35,939 nucleotides of DNA from Armatimonadaceae bacterium. Lineage in GTDB: Bacteria > Armatimonadota > Armatimonadia > Armatimonadales > Armatimonadaceae. A program made the translations under genes and the position numbers. Positions 16,464 to 25,279 of the stretch are shown here, in pieces. The DNA is taken from positions 1 to 35,939 of the forward strand of contig JAUJNC010000056.1 of assembly GCA_030446525.1 (NCBI GenBank). The letters run 5' to 3'. Within the stretch, counting starts at the first letter, position 1, and every line of letters begins with the position of its first letter. A model generated the notes under the pieces. The model worked only from the letters and a program-made list of their open reading frames with translations, made no database searches and was not told the DNA's origin.

Positions 16464-17771
16464 TCAGGAGGCTCCGCCGGGCAGACGCCAGGGGGCGCGG
16501 TAGGCGTAGCGGACCATCTTGGCCTGCTCGGCGTCGCCCACGATCTGCTCCCTGGCCGGGTCCCAGGCGACCTTGCGGCCCGAGCGGAGGGCGATGTTGC
16601 CCAGGTGGCACACGGTGGCCGAGCGGTGCCCGATCTCCACGTCGCAGATGGGCGGCTTGCGAGTCCGGATGCACTCCAGCCAGTCGCCCGCGTGGCTCCG
16701 GCTGACGTACAGGTGCACGTCCTTTTCCCCGAGCGGCTGCGTGAGGAGGTCGGCGGGATCGGCTTCCAGCCTGCCGCGGGTGACGAAGATCTTCCCCTTG
16801 TCGCCTTCGAAGGTGGTTCCCGTCCGGAAGCCGTCGCCGCAGCCGCAGATCAGGGTCACACCGTCGTCGTATTTGTAGGTGATCTGGAACGACTGCGGCA
16901 CCTCGTACAGGCGGTCCGGGTGGTACTTGGCCGCGCCCTCGGCGGAAACGGGGCCGCTGTCGTCCCTGCCCAGGCCCCACTGGGCGATGTCCAGATGGTG
17001 CGCGCCCCAGTTGGTCATCTGGCCGCCCGAATAGTCCCAGAAGAAGCGGAAGTTGTAGTGGACGCGCTTGGGGTTGTACGGCCGCTGGGGCGCGGGGCCG
17101 AGCCAGAAATCGTAGTCCAGCTCGGGCGGCGGCGTGCCGTCGGGCGCGGCGGGGCCTTTCATGTTGACCCTGGGGATGCCCACGCGCACCGTGTGCACCT
17201 TGCCGATGCGGCCCGAGCGCACCAGCTCGCAGGCCAGGCGGAACTTCTCGTCGGAGCGCTGCTGGCTGCCGGTCTGCACGATGCGCTTGTGCCGGCGCGC
17301 CGCCTCGACCATCGCGCGCCCCTCGGCGATGGTGAGCGTTAGCGGCTTCTCGCAGTAGACGTCCTTGCCCGCCTCGCACGCATGGATCGTTTGCAGCGCG
17401 TGCCAGTGGTCCGGCGTGGTGATGACCACGGCATCGACGTCCTTGCTTTCCAGGAGCTTGCGATAGTCCGTATAAGCCGCGCACCGGCCGCCGCTCCGCG
17501 TATCGACCAGCGCCTTCGCCTTGGCAAGATGGCTCCGGTCCACGTCGCACACGGCGACCACCTGCGCGGCGGGCTGCCGGAAAAAGGCGCGCAGGTTGTT
17601 CGTGCCCTGGTTCGCCACGCCGATGAAGCCGAGGCGTATCGGCTCGCCGGCGGGCGGCGTGCCCGGGGCGCCCAGGACGTCGCCGGGGAGGATCGCCGGC
17701 AGCGCGATACCCAGCCCGGCAGCGCTGCTCCGGCGCAGAAAGTCGCGTCGCGTGAGGTGTTTGTCTGGCAT
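16464..17771 (-). CDS. Tat-exported Gfo/Idh/MocA oxidoreductase
   Basis: 435 residues, intact, AAGGA upstream of ATG 17771. TRRDFLRRSSAAGLGIALPA is a twin-arginine signal, so the folded, cofactor-loaded enzyme is exported. Rossmann motif LGFIGVANQGTNN, then AVCDVDRSH, VITTPDHWH and CEKPLTLTIAEG (the EKP motif with catalytic Lys). The C-terminal domain has YDFWLGPAPQRPYNPKRVHY, FWDYSGGQMTNWGAHHLDIAQ and GDWLECIRTRKPP, as in exported planctomycete- and Armatimonadota-type family members. It likely oxidises a sugar in the periplasm. It is ten bases downstream of the enolase-superfamily gene, forming an operon. Its 3' end was duplicated at 15646-15796. Confidence 0.9.
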   Translation of the reverse strand: MPDKHLTRRDFLRRSSAAGLGIALPAILPGDVLGAPGTPPAGEPIRLGFIGVANQGTNNLRAFFRQPAAQVVAVCDVDRSHLAKAKALVDTRSGGRCAAYTDYRKLLESKDVDAVVITTPDHWHALQTIHACEAGKDVYCEKPLTLTIAEGRAMVEAARRHKRIVQTGSQQRSDEKFRLACELVRSGRIGKVHTVRVGIPRVNMKGPAAPDGTPPPELDYDFWLGPAPQRPYNPKRVHYNFRFFWDYSGGQMTNWGAHHLDIAQWGLGRDDSGPVSAEGAAKYHPDRLYEVPQSFQITYKYDDGVTLICGCGDGFRTGTTFEGDKGKIFVTRGRLEADPADLLTQPLGEKDVHLYVSRSHAGDWLECIRTRKPPICDVEIGHRSATVCHLGNIALRSGRKVAWDPAREQIVGDAEQAKMVRYAYRAPWRLPGGAS

Positions 17772-17781
17772 CGTTGTTCCT

Positions 17782-18864
17782 TCAGGGGGAGACGGCGAGC
17801 GCCTCCAGTTTCGCTTCGTCCAGTTCCAGACCGAGGCCGGGGCGGTCAGGGAGGGTGATCTGGCCGTTCTCGAAGACGAGCGGCTCGCGGAAAAGTTCAT
17901 CCAGCTCGGGGCGCCGCCCGGTGTACTCCTGGGGGCGGTCACAGTTGACGAGGGCGGCGCAGACGTGCAGGTTCGCGGCGGTCCCGACGGTGGGCTGCGT
18001 CTGGTGGGGCACGAACAGCTTGTTGTAGGTTTCGCCCAGCACCGCGATCCGCTTCATCTCGGTGATGCCGCCGCACTTGACCACGTCCGGCTGCAGGATG
18101 TCCACGCGGGCCTGCGCGATCAGGTCGCGGAACTGCCAGCGCGTGTACTCGTGCTCCCCGGCGGCCACGGGCACGTCCAGGGCGTCGGCCACCTGCGCCA
18201 GGCCGGCGTAGTCGTACTGTGCGACCGGCTCCTCGTAGTGCCAGATGCCCAGCTCCTCGAACCGGCGCCCCTGCCGGATCGCGGTCGGCACGCTGTAGCC
18301 GTTGTTGACGTCGAAGCTGAGGGGGATGTCGGGGCCGCACAGCTCGCGGCACAGCCGGAACATCTCCAGGTCTTTGGCCGGGTCGGCGTCCTGCCGGTTC
18401 GCGTGCCAGTCCATGCGGATCTTGATGGCCCGGAAGCCCTTGCCCAGCGCCTCCTCGACGCGCGCTGCCATCTGCTGCGGGGTGATGCCCGCGCCGCCGC
18501 CGATGCTGGCGTACATCGTGATCTTGTCGCGGTGGCGTCCCCCCAGCAGCGTGCAGACCGGCAGCCCCGTCACCTTGCCCAGGATGTCCCAGAGCGCGAT
18601 GTCGACCCCGGCGATCGCCTCGGGCTGCACGCCCTGGACGCCGAGCTTGTACGTGCGGTGCAGCATCTTGTGCCACAGCCGGTCGATCTCGCGCGGGTCC
18701 TCGCCGAGCAGCAGGGGCCGCAGCGCCACCTCCACGAAGTGCTGCAACACCCGGGAGTTCATCGGCGAGCACTCCCCGATGCCCAGCACCTCGTCATCGG
18801 TATAAACGCGCACGAAGACCGAACCCGTCTTCAGAATGGTCGCCCGAACATCGGTGATCTTCAT
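17782..18864 (-). CDS. Mandelate racemase/muconate lactonizing enzyme-family protein
   Basis: 360 residues, intact, GGGAGG before the ATG. Enolase-superfamily layout: N-terminal capping domain (VRVYTDDEVLGIGECSP), then a TIM-barrel with KIRMD at the position of the second-strand Lys motif, metal ligands Asp in SFDVNNGYS, Glu in WHYEEPV and Glu in AAGEHEYTRW, LQPDVVKCGGITE, and a catalytic-type His in FVPHQTQP. This pattern suits an acid-sugar dehydratase or a racemase; the exact substrate cannot be assigned. It is the first gene of a two-gene operon with the exported oxidoreductase, which fits a route for oxidised sugars. Confidence 0.9.
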   Translation of the reverse strand: MKITDVRATILKTGSVFVRVYTDDEVLGIGECSPMNSRVLQHFVEVALRPLLLGEDPREIDRLWHKMLHRTYKLGVQGVQPEAIAGVDIALWDILGKVTGLPVCTLLGGRHRDKITMYASIGGGAGITPQQMAARVEEALGKGFRAIKIRMDWHANRQDADPAKDLEMFRLCRELCGPDIPLSFDVNNGYSVPTAIRQGRRFEELGIWHYEEPVAQYDYAGLAQVADALDVPVAAGEHEYTRWQFRDLIAQARVDILQPDVVKCGGITEMKRIAVLGETYNKLFVPHQTQPTVGTAANLHVCAALVNCDRPQEYTGRRPELDELFREPLVFENGQITLPDRPGLGLELDEAKLEALAVSP

Positions 18865-19032
18865 AACCCGCCTCCCTTGGCGCCATGGGTGAGATTACCC
18901 TCACAGTACACCCATCGCCTCCGCCTTGTCAATTTGCGGGCGCCAAAATGGCGCGCTGTGTGTCATAATGCAGGGAATAGACGGCATGAAGCACCGTTCG
19001 TGGCCGTCGCAGTAGCGAAAAAGGAGAAACCG

Positions 19033-19809
19033 ATGACCTTTTGCACGCGATCCTTGGCGGCGCGCACCGCTATGCTCGCCGCATCGGGAACGATCTTGCT
19101 TACAGCCTCCGCCGTGGCCCGGCAGGAGACCACTTCCCGCGCCGGCACCCGCCCGGCCTCCGAGGTTCTTGCCCGGATCGGCCAGAGCGCGGGGGTGGCC
19201 GTGGTCGCCGACTCCACCGTCACCGAGCGTGTCGCTTTGCCGAGCGCCCCGGCCACCGCCGCAACGGTGGAGCAGCAGATCGCCGAGGTCGTGAAGGCGC
19301 TTCCTGCGGGTACGAAGTGGGCCAAGCTGTACCTGCCCGCGGCGAAGGGGCGGGCCTGGAACGGCGATGATGTGGCGGCCTACGCGCTCGCCCAGGCCAA
19401 GCTGTTCGGCACGGTCGGCGCGGCCCCCGCCGGGAGCGTCGAGATCATGGGGCAGATACTCCCGGCGGACAAGGCCCAGGAGCAGATCGCCACCCTCAAC
19501 TTGAAGCCGGTGTATCTCGTGACCAACCCCACCAGGCGAACCGCGGCCGCGGGAAGCAGCGGGGCGGACCCCGGCCAGTGGGCGCAGATGACGGAGGAGC
19601 AGCGACAACAGTACGCCCAGCAGCAGGCGGCGCAGCTGCTCAACGCAGACCCGGCGGTTCGCAACGGCGTATTGCAGCAGCAGTTCATGGTCTTCAGCCA
19701 GATGATGCAGATGACGCCCGAGCAGCGCCAGCAAGTCTTCCAGGGCATGGGCATCAACGGCAATGTTCAGTTCCAGTTCCGGGAGCAGCCCGCGGCGCCT
19801 CCTCAGTAA
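19033..19809 (+). CDS. Secreted Gln/Ala-rich protein of unknown function
   Basis: 258 residues. AAGGAG lies seven bases before the ATG, and CATAAT at 18964-18969 is a possible -10. A signal peptide (RTAMLAASGTILLTASAVA) is followed by an Ala-rich helical domain. The segment EVLARIGQSAGVAVVADSTV resembles the secretin/TonB short N-terminal or STN fold found in Armatimonadota and Planctomycetes exported proteins. The C-terminal third is Gln/Met-rich (EEQRQQYAQQQAAQLL, FSQMMQMTPEQRQQVFQGMG) and probably helical. No enzyme motif is seen. It is monocistronic, closed by a clear terminator. Confidence 0.7.
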   Translation: MTFCTRSLAARTAMLAASGTILLTASAVARQETTSRAGTRPASEVLARIGQSAGVAVVADSTVTERVALPSAPATAATVEQQIAEVVKALPAGTKWAKLYLPAAKGRAWNGDDVAAYALAQAKLFGTVGAAPAGSVEIMGQILPADKAQEQIATLNLKPVYLVTNPTRRTAAAGSSGADPGQWAQMTEEQRQQYAQQQAAQLLNADPAVRNGVLQQQFMVFSQMMQMTPEQRQQVFQGMGINGNVQFQFREQPAAPPQ

Positions 19810-19839
19810 AGATCAGCCTCTTTTCGCCCGAGTGCCGTG

Positions 19840-19874
19840 AAAGGATGGCGTTCTATCAAGCGCCATCCTTTTTC
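19840..19874 (+). terminator. Rho-independent terminator
   Basis: AAAGGATGGCG (19840-19850), a ten-base loop, CGCCATCCTTT (19861-19871), then TTT. It lies 30 bases after the stop of the secreted protein. Confidence 0.88.
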
Positions 19875-19984
19875 TGTCGTCCGAGAAGCTGGTTACATTG
19901 AGTAGTGGCGGCGCTGATCCCTGTCACCAAATGGGGCGAAGCGTGTCACAATGATGGGGGCAACCGCTCACCAGGGAGACGCAC

Positions 19985-21074
19985 ATGGGGATCTTCGACA
20001 GATTTCGCGGCGAGTTCGTCGACATCATCGAGTGGCTCGATCCGACGCAGGACACGATGGCCTACCGCTTCGAGCGGCACGACAACGAGATCAAGAACGG
20101 CGCGAAGCTGATCGTGCGACCCGGGCAGGACGCGGTGTTCGTCAACGAGGGCGAGGTGGCGGACGAGTTCGGGCCGGGGACGTACACGCTGGAAACGAAG
20201 AACCTGCCCGTTCTGAGCACGCTGCAAGGGTGGAAGTACGGGTTCGATTCGCCGTTCAAGGCCGAGGTGTATTTCTTTAATACCAAAGTCTTCACGGGCT
20301 TGAAATGGGGCACGTCCAACCCCCGTCACGCTGCGCGACCTGAGCTCGGGCCGGTCCGCCTGCGCGCCTACGGCACCTACACCCTGCGCATCGCCCACCC
20401 CGCCACCCTGCTGCGCCACCATCAGCACCGACGGGCTGTTCCAGACCGACGAGATAGAGGGGACAGGCTCCGTTCCTTCCTCGTCAGCCACTTCGCGACC
20501 TGGCTGGGCAGGGCGAACCTGTTGTGTACGATTTCGCCGCGCGCTACACGCAGATCGGCGAGGCCATGCGGGAGGCGCTGCGGCTCGACTTCGCGCAGTA
20601 CGGCCTGGAGGTGATGCAGGTCCAGATCGAGAACATCTCGCTGCCCCCGGAAGTGGAGGCGACGCTGGACAAGTGAACGCGGATGGGCATCGTCGGCGAC
20701 CTGGACCGGTACACGCGCTTTCAGGCCGCGGAGGCCATCGAGGCGTCCGCCAACAACCCGGGCGGCGGCAACGCGGCGTTGGACCTGGCGATGGGGCTTG
20801 CCCTGGGCCAGCAGGTAACCCGGCAGATGCAGGAGCCGGGCGGGGGCGCGCCCCGCCGCTTCCCGAGCAGACGCCCTGGTACGTGGGCCAGGACGGCCGG
20901 CAGCAGGGTCCCTTCGATGCGGCCGCGCTCCGCCAGCAGATCGTCTCCGGCCGGGTGAGTCGGGAGACACTTGTCTGGCGACAGGGCATGGCAGGGTGGC
21001 AGGCCGCCGGCGAGGTCGCCGACCTAGCGCCCTTGTTCGCCCCCGCGCCGCCCGCGCTCCCTCCCTCGGCCTGA
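19985..21074 (+). CDS. SPFH-domain protein with C-terminal GYF_2 domain (frameshifted)
   Basis: GGGAG lies nine bases before the ATG. Residues 1-210 form an SPFH/band-7 domain of the YdjI type: MGIFDRFRGEFVDIIEWLD, YRFERHDNEIKNGAKLIVRP, ADEFGPGTYTLETKNLP, PFKAEVYFFNTKVFTGLKWG. Slips near 20325, 20420, 20465, 20525 and 20675 split the rest (YDFAARYTQIGEAMREAL, YGLEVMQVQIENISLPPEVE, YTRFQAAEAIEASANNPGGG). After a Gly/Pro linker the end WYVGQDGRQQGPFDAAALRQ with VWRQGMAGWQAA is a GYF_2 domain, which binds peptides or other proteins. About 360 residues. Related proteins gather at stressed membranes together with PspA-like proteins. The zinc-ribbon gene follows four bases after the stop, so the two are coupled. 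Confidence 0.85.
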
Positions 21075-21078
21075 GTTT

Positions 21079-22524
21079 ATGCTGAAACAGGAGCAAGGGG
21101 AAGAGCCCGCGCCCAAGCTGCACCGGTTCCCGTGTCCCGGCTGCGGGGCCGACCTCGCGTTCTCCCCGGAGCACGGCGCGCTCGAATGCCCGTACTGCGG
21201 GCGCAAGGAAGCGATGCCCGCCGGCGGGGCCGAGGTCGAGGAGCGGCCCTACGACGCCTTCTTGCGGCCCGACGCCGCGGGGCGGAAACCGCTGACCGAG
21301 ACGGCGCTCGAGGTGGACTGCTCCGGGTGCGGCAGCGCGGTGACGTTCGAGCCGCCGGACGTGGCCGGCGCGTGCCCGTTCTGCGGCGCCCGGATCGTGG
21401 CCCAGCCCAAGGCCGCCGACCCTCTGGTCGCGCCGGAGGGCGTGCTGCCGTTCGCGGTGACGCAGCGCGAGGCCACGGCCGGCATCCGCGCGTGGCTGTC
21501 TACCCGCTGGTTCGCTCCCAACGCCCTCAAGAAGCAGGCGCAGCAGGGCGCCATAAGTGGCGTCTACCTGCCGTTCTGGACGTACGACACGCACACGGAG
21601 AGCCGCTACGCCGGCCAGCGCGGCGAGCACTACTGGGAAACGGAATGGTACACCGAGACCGACGCGCAGGGCAAGACCCAGCGCAGATCGCGCCAGGTGC
21701 GGAAAACGCGCTGGTATCCGGCTTCCGGCCGGGTGTCACGCCGGTTCAACGACCTTTTGATCGCGGCCACCCGCTCGCTGCCGCGCCCGCGCCTCGATGC
21801 CCTGGAGCCGTGGGATTTGAAAGAGGTTCGTCCTTATGAACCCGGCTACCTGTCGGGCTACAAGGCGCAGCGCTACCAGGTGGACCTTCCCCAGGGGTTC
21901 GAGGAAGCCAAGGGCGTCATGGCGCCCGTGATCGAAGCCGACGTGCGGCGCGACATCGGCGGCGACGAGCAGCGCGTCCACCGCGTCTCCACGCGGTATT
22001 CGGACATCACCTTCAAGCACCTGTTGCTGCCGATCTGGATCAGCGCCTATCGGTACGATAAACATGTCTACCAGGTGATGGTCAACGCCCGCACCGCCGA
22101 GGTGCAGGGCGACCGCCCCTATAGCATCTGGAAGATCCTGTTCCTTGTGCTGATCGTGCTGGCGCTCGCCACCGGTCTGTACCTGTTCACACAAACCCGC
22201 GGCGCGAGTTACGCGCCGCCCTCCGGCACCGCCGTAGGGCCTGCCCCGCGCGCAGCTCCGACAGTCCCCAAGGAGCCGCAGTCAGATCCGGCTCCCCCGC
22301 GCACAACGGGGAAGACCCGGGCCGCGGACAAAACGAAGAGCATAACGGGTAAAACCCCTGGCGGGGCCGTCAAAACATGGCAAGGGAAGGAACGAAAGCG
22401 TGGAACTGCACCGGTGGGATCTGACGCCCGAAGAGGCGATCGCGCTGCAAAGCCAGCTGCGCCAGCGCGTCCAAACGACGAACGGGTTCGCGCCCGACGC
22501 GATCAAGAGCGTCGCGGGCATTGA
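21079..22524 (+). CDS. Membrane protein with tandem zinc ribbons, partner of the SPFH protein
   Basis: 481 codons as read. Zinc ribbons CPGCGADL...CPYCGRKE (residues 15-37) and CSGCGSAV...CPFCGARI (78-100) are followed by a conserved globular region (PFAVTQREATAGIRAWL, GVYLPFWTYDTHTESRYAGQ, LKEVRPYEPGYLSGYKAQRY, LLLPIWISAYRYD) and one transmembrane helix (ILFLVLIVLALATGLYLF, about 355). Family relatives sit beside SPFH-GYF_2 proteins in many bacteria and are often misnamed as PriA-like or primosomal proteins. The last 125 bases overlap the endonuclease V gene in another frame, and the tail after the helix is low-complexity Lys/Arg/Pro, so the true stop is probably nearer 22350 and hidden by a base slip. 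Confidence 0.75.
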   Translation: MLKQEQGEEPAPKLHRFPCPGCGADLAFSPEHGALECPYCGRKEAMPAGGAEVEERPYDAFLRPDAAGRKPLTETALEVDCSGCGSAVTFEPPDVAGACPFCGARIVAQPKAADPLVAPEGVLPFAVTQREATAGIRAWLSTRWFAPNALKKQAQQGAISGVYLPFWTYDTHTESRYAGQRGEHYWETEWYTETDAQGKTQRRSRQVRKTRWYPASGRVSRRFNDLLIAATRSLPRPRLDALEPWDLKEVRPYEPGYLSGYKAQRYQVDLPQGFEEAKGVMAPVIEADVRRDIGGDEQRVHRVSTRYSDITFKHLLLPIWISAYRYDKHVYQVMVNARTAEVQGDRPYSIWKILFLVLIVLALATGLYLFTQTRGASYAPPSGTAVGPAPRAAPTVPKEPQSDPAPPRTTGKTRAADKTKSITGKTPGGAVKTWQGKERKRGTAPVGSDARRGDRAAKPAAPARPNDERVRARRDQERRGH

Positions 22525-23098
22525 CGTCTCGCTGAAGGGGGAGGGGCAGGCGGCCGTCGTCGTGCTGTCTTATCCCGACCTGAGACCGCTCGACCAGGCC
22601 GTCGCCACCGCCAAGCTGACCTTTCCCTACGTGCCCGGCCTGCTTTCCTTCCGCGAATCGCCGCTCGTGCTCGCCGCCCTGGGGCGGCTGCGGGTGCAGC
22701 CCGACCTGTTGATGGTGGACGGGCAGGGCTACGCGCACCCGCGCCGCTTCGGGATCGCCTGCCACCTGGGGCTTCTCACCGATAAGCCCGCCATCGGCTG
22801 CGCCAAGTCCGTCCTCGTCGGCAAGTTCGAAAACCTGGGCGAGAGCCCCGGCGACCAGGCGCCGCTCGTCCACCGGGGCGAGATCGTGGGCGCCGCCCTG
22901 CGCACCAAGCCGCGCACCAACCCGCTCATCGTCTCCATCGGCCACAAGATCGACCTGCCCACCGCGATCGGGTTCGTACAAGCCTGCCTGCGCGGCTACC
23001 GCTTGCCCGAAACGACGCGCGCCGCCCACCAGCTCGCCGGCTCGGCGGACATCTCCCCGGCGCCGGCGCCGGGCGGCGCCCAGGGTACGCTGTTCTAG
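22400..23098 (+). CDS. nfi: Endonuclease V (deoxyinosine 3' endonuclease)
   Basis: 232 residues, intact. The GTG at 22400 has AAGGAA eight bases upstream. All family landmarks are present: AGIDVS with the first catalytic Asp, FPYVPGLLSFRESP with the PYVPG wedge and catalytic Glu, LLMVDGQGYAHPRRFGIACH with the second Asp, and GCAKS with the catalytic Lys. It nicks DNA one base 3' of deoxyinosine, starting repair of deaminated adenine. The N-terminal extension (MELHRWDLTPEEAIALQSQL) is normal. It follows the zinc-ribbon gene, with overlap only because that gene's end is misread. A terminator lies 120 bases downstream. Confidence 0.93.
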   Translation: MELHRWDLTPEEAIALQSQLRQRVQTTNGFAPDAIKSVAGIDVSLKGEGQAAVVVLSYPDLRPLDQAVATAKLTFPYVPGLLSFRESPLVLAALGRLRVQPDLLMVDGQGYAHPRRFGIACHLGLLTDKPAIGCAKSVLVGKFENLGESPGDQAPLVHRGEIVGAALRTKPRTNPLIVSIGHKIDLPTAIGFVQACLRGYRLPETTRAAHQLAGSADISPAPAPGGAQGTLF

Positions 23099-23217
23099 GA
23101 ACGCTCACCGCCCCCGGCAGCTGTCCGACTACCGGTCGGAGCCTGTCTACGAGGCGGCCATCGCCGCCGCACGCACCGCCGCGCAGCACACCGCCTGACG
23201 CGAACAAACGGGATTTC

Positions 23218-23262
23218 AGGACCGGGGGGCGCCCGAGCACGGAGGCGCCCCCGGTCCTTTTC
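23218..23262 (+). terminator. Rho-independent terminator after the nfi gene
   Basis: AGGACCGGGGGGCGCC (23218-23233) pairs with GGCGCCCCCGGTCCT (23244-23258) with one bulged G and a ten-base loop, followed by TTTTCCC. Confidence 0.88.
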
Positions 23263-23493
23263 CCGTCCCCACCCCGCGGGCGTGTGGAACGCCGCGCTGA
23301 CTAAAATCCGCCCCCCGTACAATCAGATGTTCACCTGGGCAGGAAGCCCGTCCAAACCTTTACCGGCCCCGGACCCCGCCGCCGCGCAGTACAGCTTCAG
23401 ACGGCGTTGACAGCCAAAATTTTTGGAGCGACTAACCGCTCCTTCTTGACAGCCGGCACCACGCTCTGGGGATTACAGACGCTTAAAAATCCG
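23263..23493. other. Non-coding upstream region of dnaA
   Basis: No gene is seen on either strand. Two TTGACA hexamers (near 23409 and 23447) lie here without a convincing -10 partner. No perfect TTATCCACA box is present, in contrast to the region downstream of dnaA. Confidence 0.5.
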
Positions 23494-23522
23494 TTGCTGA
23501 GCACCCCTACATCTGCTATAAT
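23494..23522 (+). promoter_or_regulatory. dnaA promoter
   Basis: TTGCTG (23494-23499), a 17-base spacer, and a perfect TATAAT (23517-23522). Transcription would begin near 23529, which is 15 bases before the first possible GTG and 42 before the preferred one. Confidence 0.7.
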
Positions 23523-23570
23523 TCTGCGCGTACACCACAACCTGTGGTAGAAATCAGGGCCGCACCGACG

Positions 23571-25279
23571 GTGAGCACGCAGCTACAATTACAGGACGAG
23601 GAGGTTTCGATCACGCTCCGGCGTGCCTGGGACCGCGCCTTACGCTCGCTTGCCACACGGGTCAACAAGCCCACGTTCGAAACCCACATTCGGACGCTCC
23701 GGCCGCTGTCCTTGACCGAGGACGGCGAGGTGACGCTGGGCGTCCCGTCGGCGTTCACGCGCGAATGGGTGGAGAAGCGCCATGCCCCGCTGATCAAGAG
23801 CCTCCTGGAGGAGATCTTCGACAAAGACGTCCGGCTGCGCTTCGTGCTCACGCCCCGTGAGAAGGGCGAACAGGCGGCGGCACAGCCCGCCGCCTTCCCG
23901 CCCGCCGGGGAAGAGGCGCGCGCGGCCCCCCCGGCGGGCGCCCGCGCGGCGGCCGCGGGCGACCAGTTCCCGCGCACGCCCGTCCGCCGGGGTGGCGCGG
24001 CCCCCCGGCCGCCCGCCCCCGCACGCAACGTGCGCGATACGCCCCCCCCGTCAAGGCGCCGCCCCCCGCCGCCCCGGCGCCCGGGCGCGCCCCCGCCGAG
24101 CCCCGCCAGGGCGGCGGGGCCGTCCAGGGACGCGCCGCCCCTCAACGAGCGCTACACGTTCGACGTTCGTGGTCGGGCCGTCCAACCGGCTCGCGCAGGC
24201 CGGGGCGCGGGCCGTGGCCCAGGCCCCGGGGCCGCGTTTAACCCGCTCTTTTTGTACAGGCCGTCCGGGCTGGGCAAGACCCACCTCATGCACGCCATCA
24301 GCAACGAGATCGCGGAGCGGCGCGGCCGCGGGCGGGCGCATCGCCTACATCTCGGGCGAATCGTTCACCTCATTACATCACGTCCCTGCGCGAGCAGCGG
24401 GCCGACGAGTTCCGCCGCAAGTGGCGCTCCGTGGACCTGTGGCTCGTGGACGACATCCAGTTCATCGCCGGCAAGGAGCACACCAAGGAGGAGTTCTTCC
24501 ACACCTTCAACGCCCTGTACCAGACCGGCAAACAGATCGTGATCTCGTCGGACCGCTCGCCCTGGAGGCCTGCACATGATGGACGACCGGCTGCGCTCGC
24601 GCTTCGAGTCGGGCCTGATCGCCGATATCGCGCCGCCGGACCTGGAAACGCGCATGCTCATCCTGCACCAGAAGGCCGAAACCGAGCGGATGCGCATCCC
24701 CGACGATGTGCTGCTGTACATGGCGCGGCTGGTGCAGAGCAACATACGCACACTGGAAGGCGCCCTGGTCAAGCTGATCGCCTACGCGTCGCTCGTGAAC
24801 TCGCCGGTAACGACGCAGGCGGCCGCGGACATCCTGGGGCGCTATTACATCGCCGCGGGCGACGCCGGGGAGGCCGGGCAGGGCGCAAGCGACACCCCCG
24901 CCTGGTCCGGCGCGATCACCCCGGAGGCGGTGCAGCAGGCGGTGGCCCGGAAGTTCGGTCTCAGCCCCGACACGCTCACCGCAAAAAGCGCAGCCACGAT
25001 GTGGTGCAGGCCCGGCAGGTCGCGATGCACCTGATGCGCGAACTGACCGAGGTGTCCTGCCCGGCATCGGCAGCTTTTCGGCGGGCGCGACCATTCCACC
25101 GTCGTGCACGCTTGTAATCGGGTGCGTTCGCGCTCGAAACCGAGGGCGACCTTCAAGCCCTGGTCCTCGACCTGATAACCCAAATTCTGGAGCGCACGGC
25201 GCAAGTGATCGCCCGTGTCGGGGCCCTAGCTTTCCGGCAAAAATCCGCCACCCAGGCGACGATTTTTTCGCCCCTCTAG
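23571..25279 (+). CDS. dnaA: Chromosomal replication initiator DnaA (multiply frameshifted)
   Basis: All four DnaA domains can be followed through the frames. Domain [37 protein letters not shown]. Domain II is a long Pro/Ala/Arg linker. Domain [41 protein letters not shown] (Walker A, whose first Gly reads Arg), [30 protein letters not shown] (Walker B), [32 protein letters not shown]. Domain [43 protein letters not shown] (DNA-binding signature), [11 protein letters not shown]. Slips are inferred near 24165, 24225, 24335, 24370, 24565, 24985, 25065 and 25125. The start is GTG, at 23571 or in frame at 23544. The gene is essential and has no second copy here, so the breaks are best read as sequence errors. 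oriC follows directly. Confidence 0.92.

Noticed and set aside
23101..23203. A short in-frame stretch RQLSDYRSEPVYEAAIAAA ending in TGA between nfi and its terminator
   Set aside because: It looks protein-like but has no start codon or ribosome site and no homologue I can name. It may be a relic, and the support is too weak to list as a gene.
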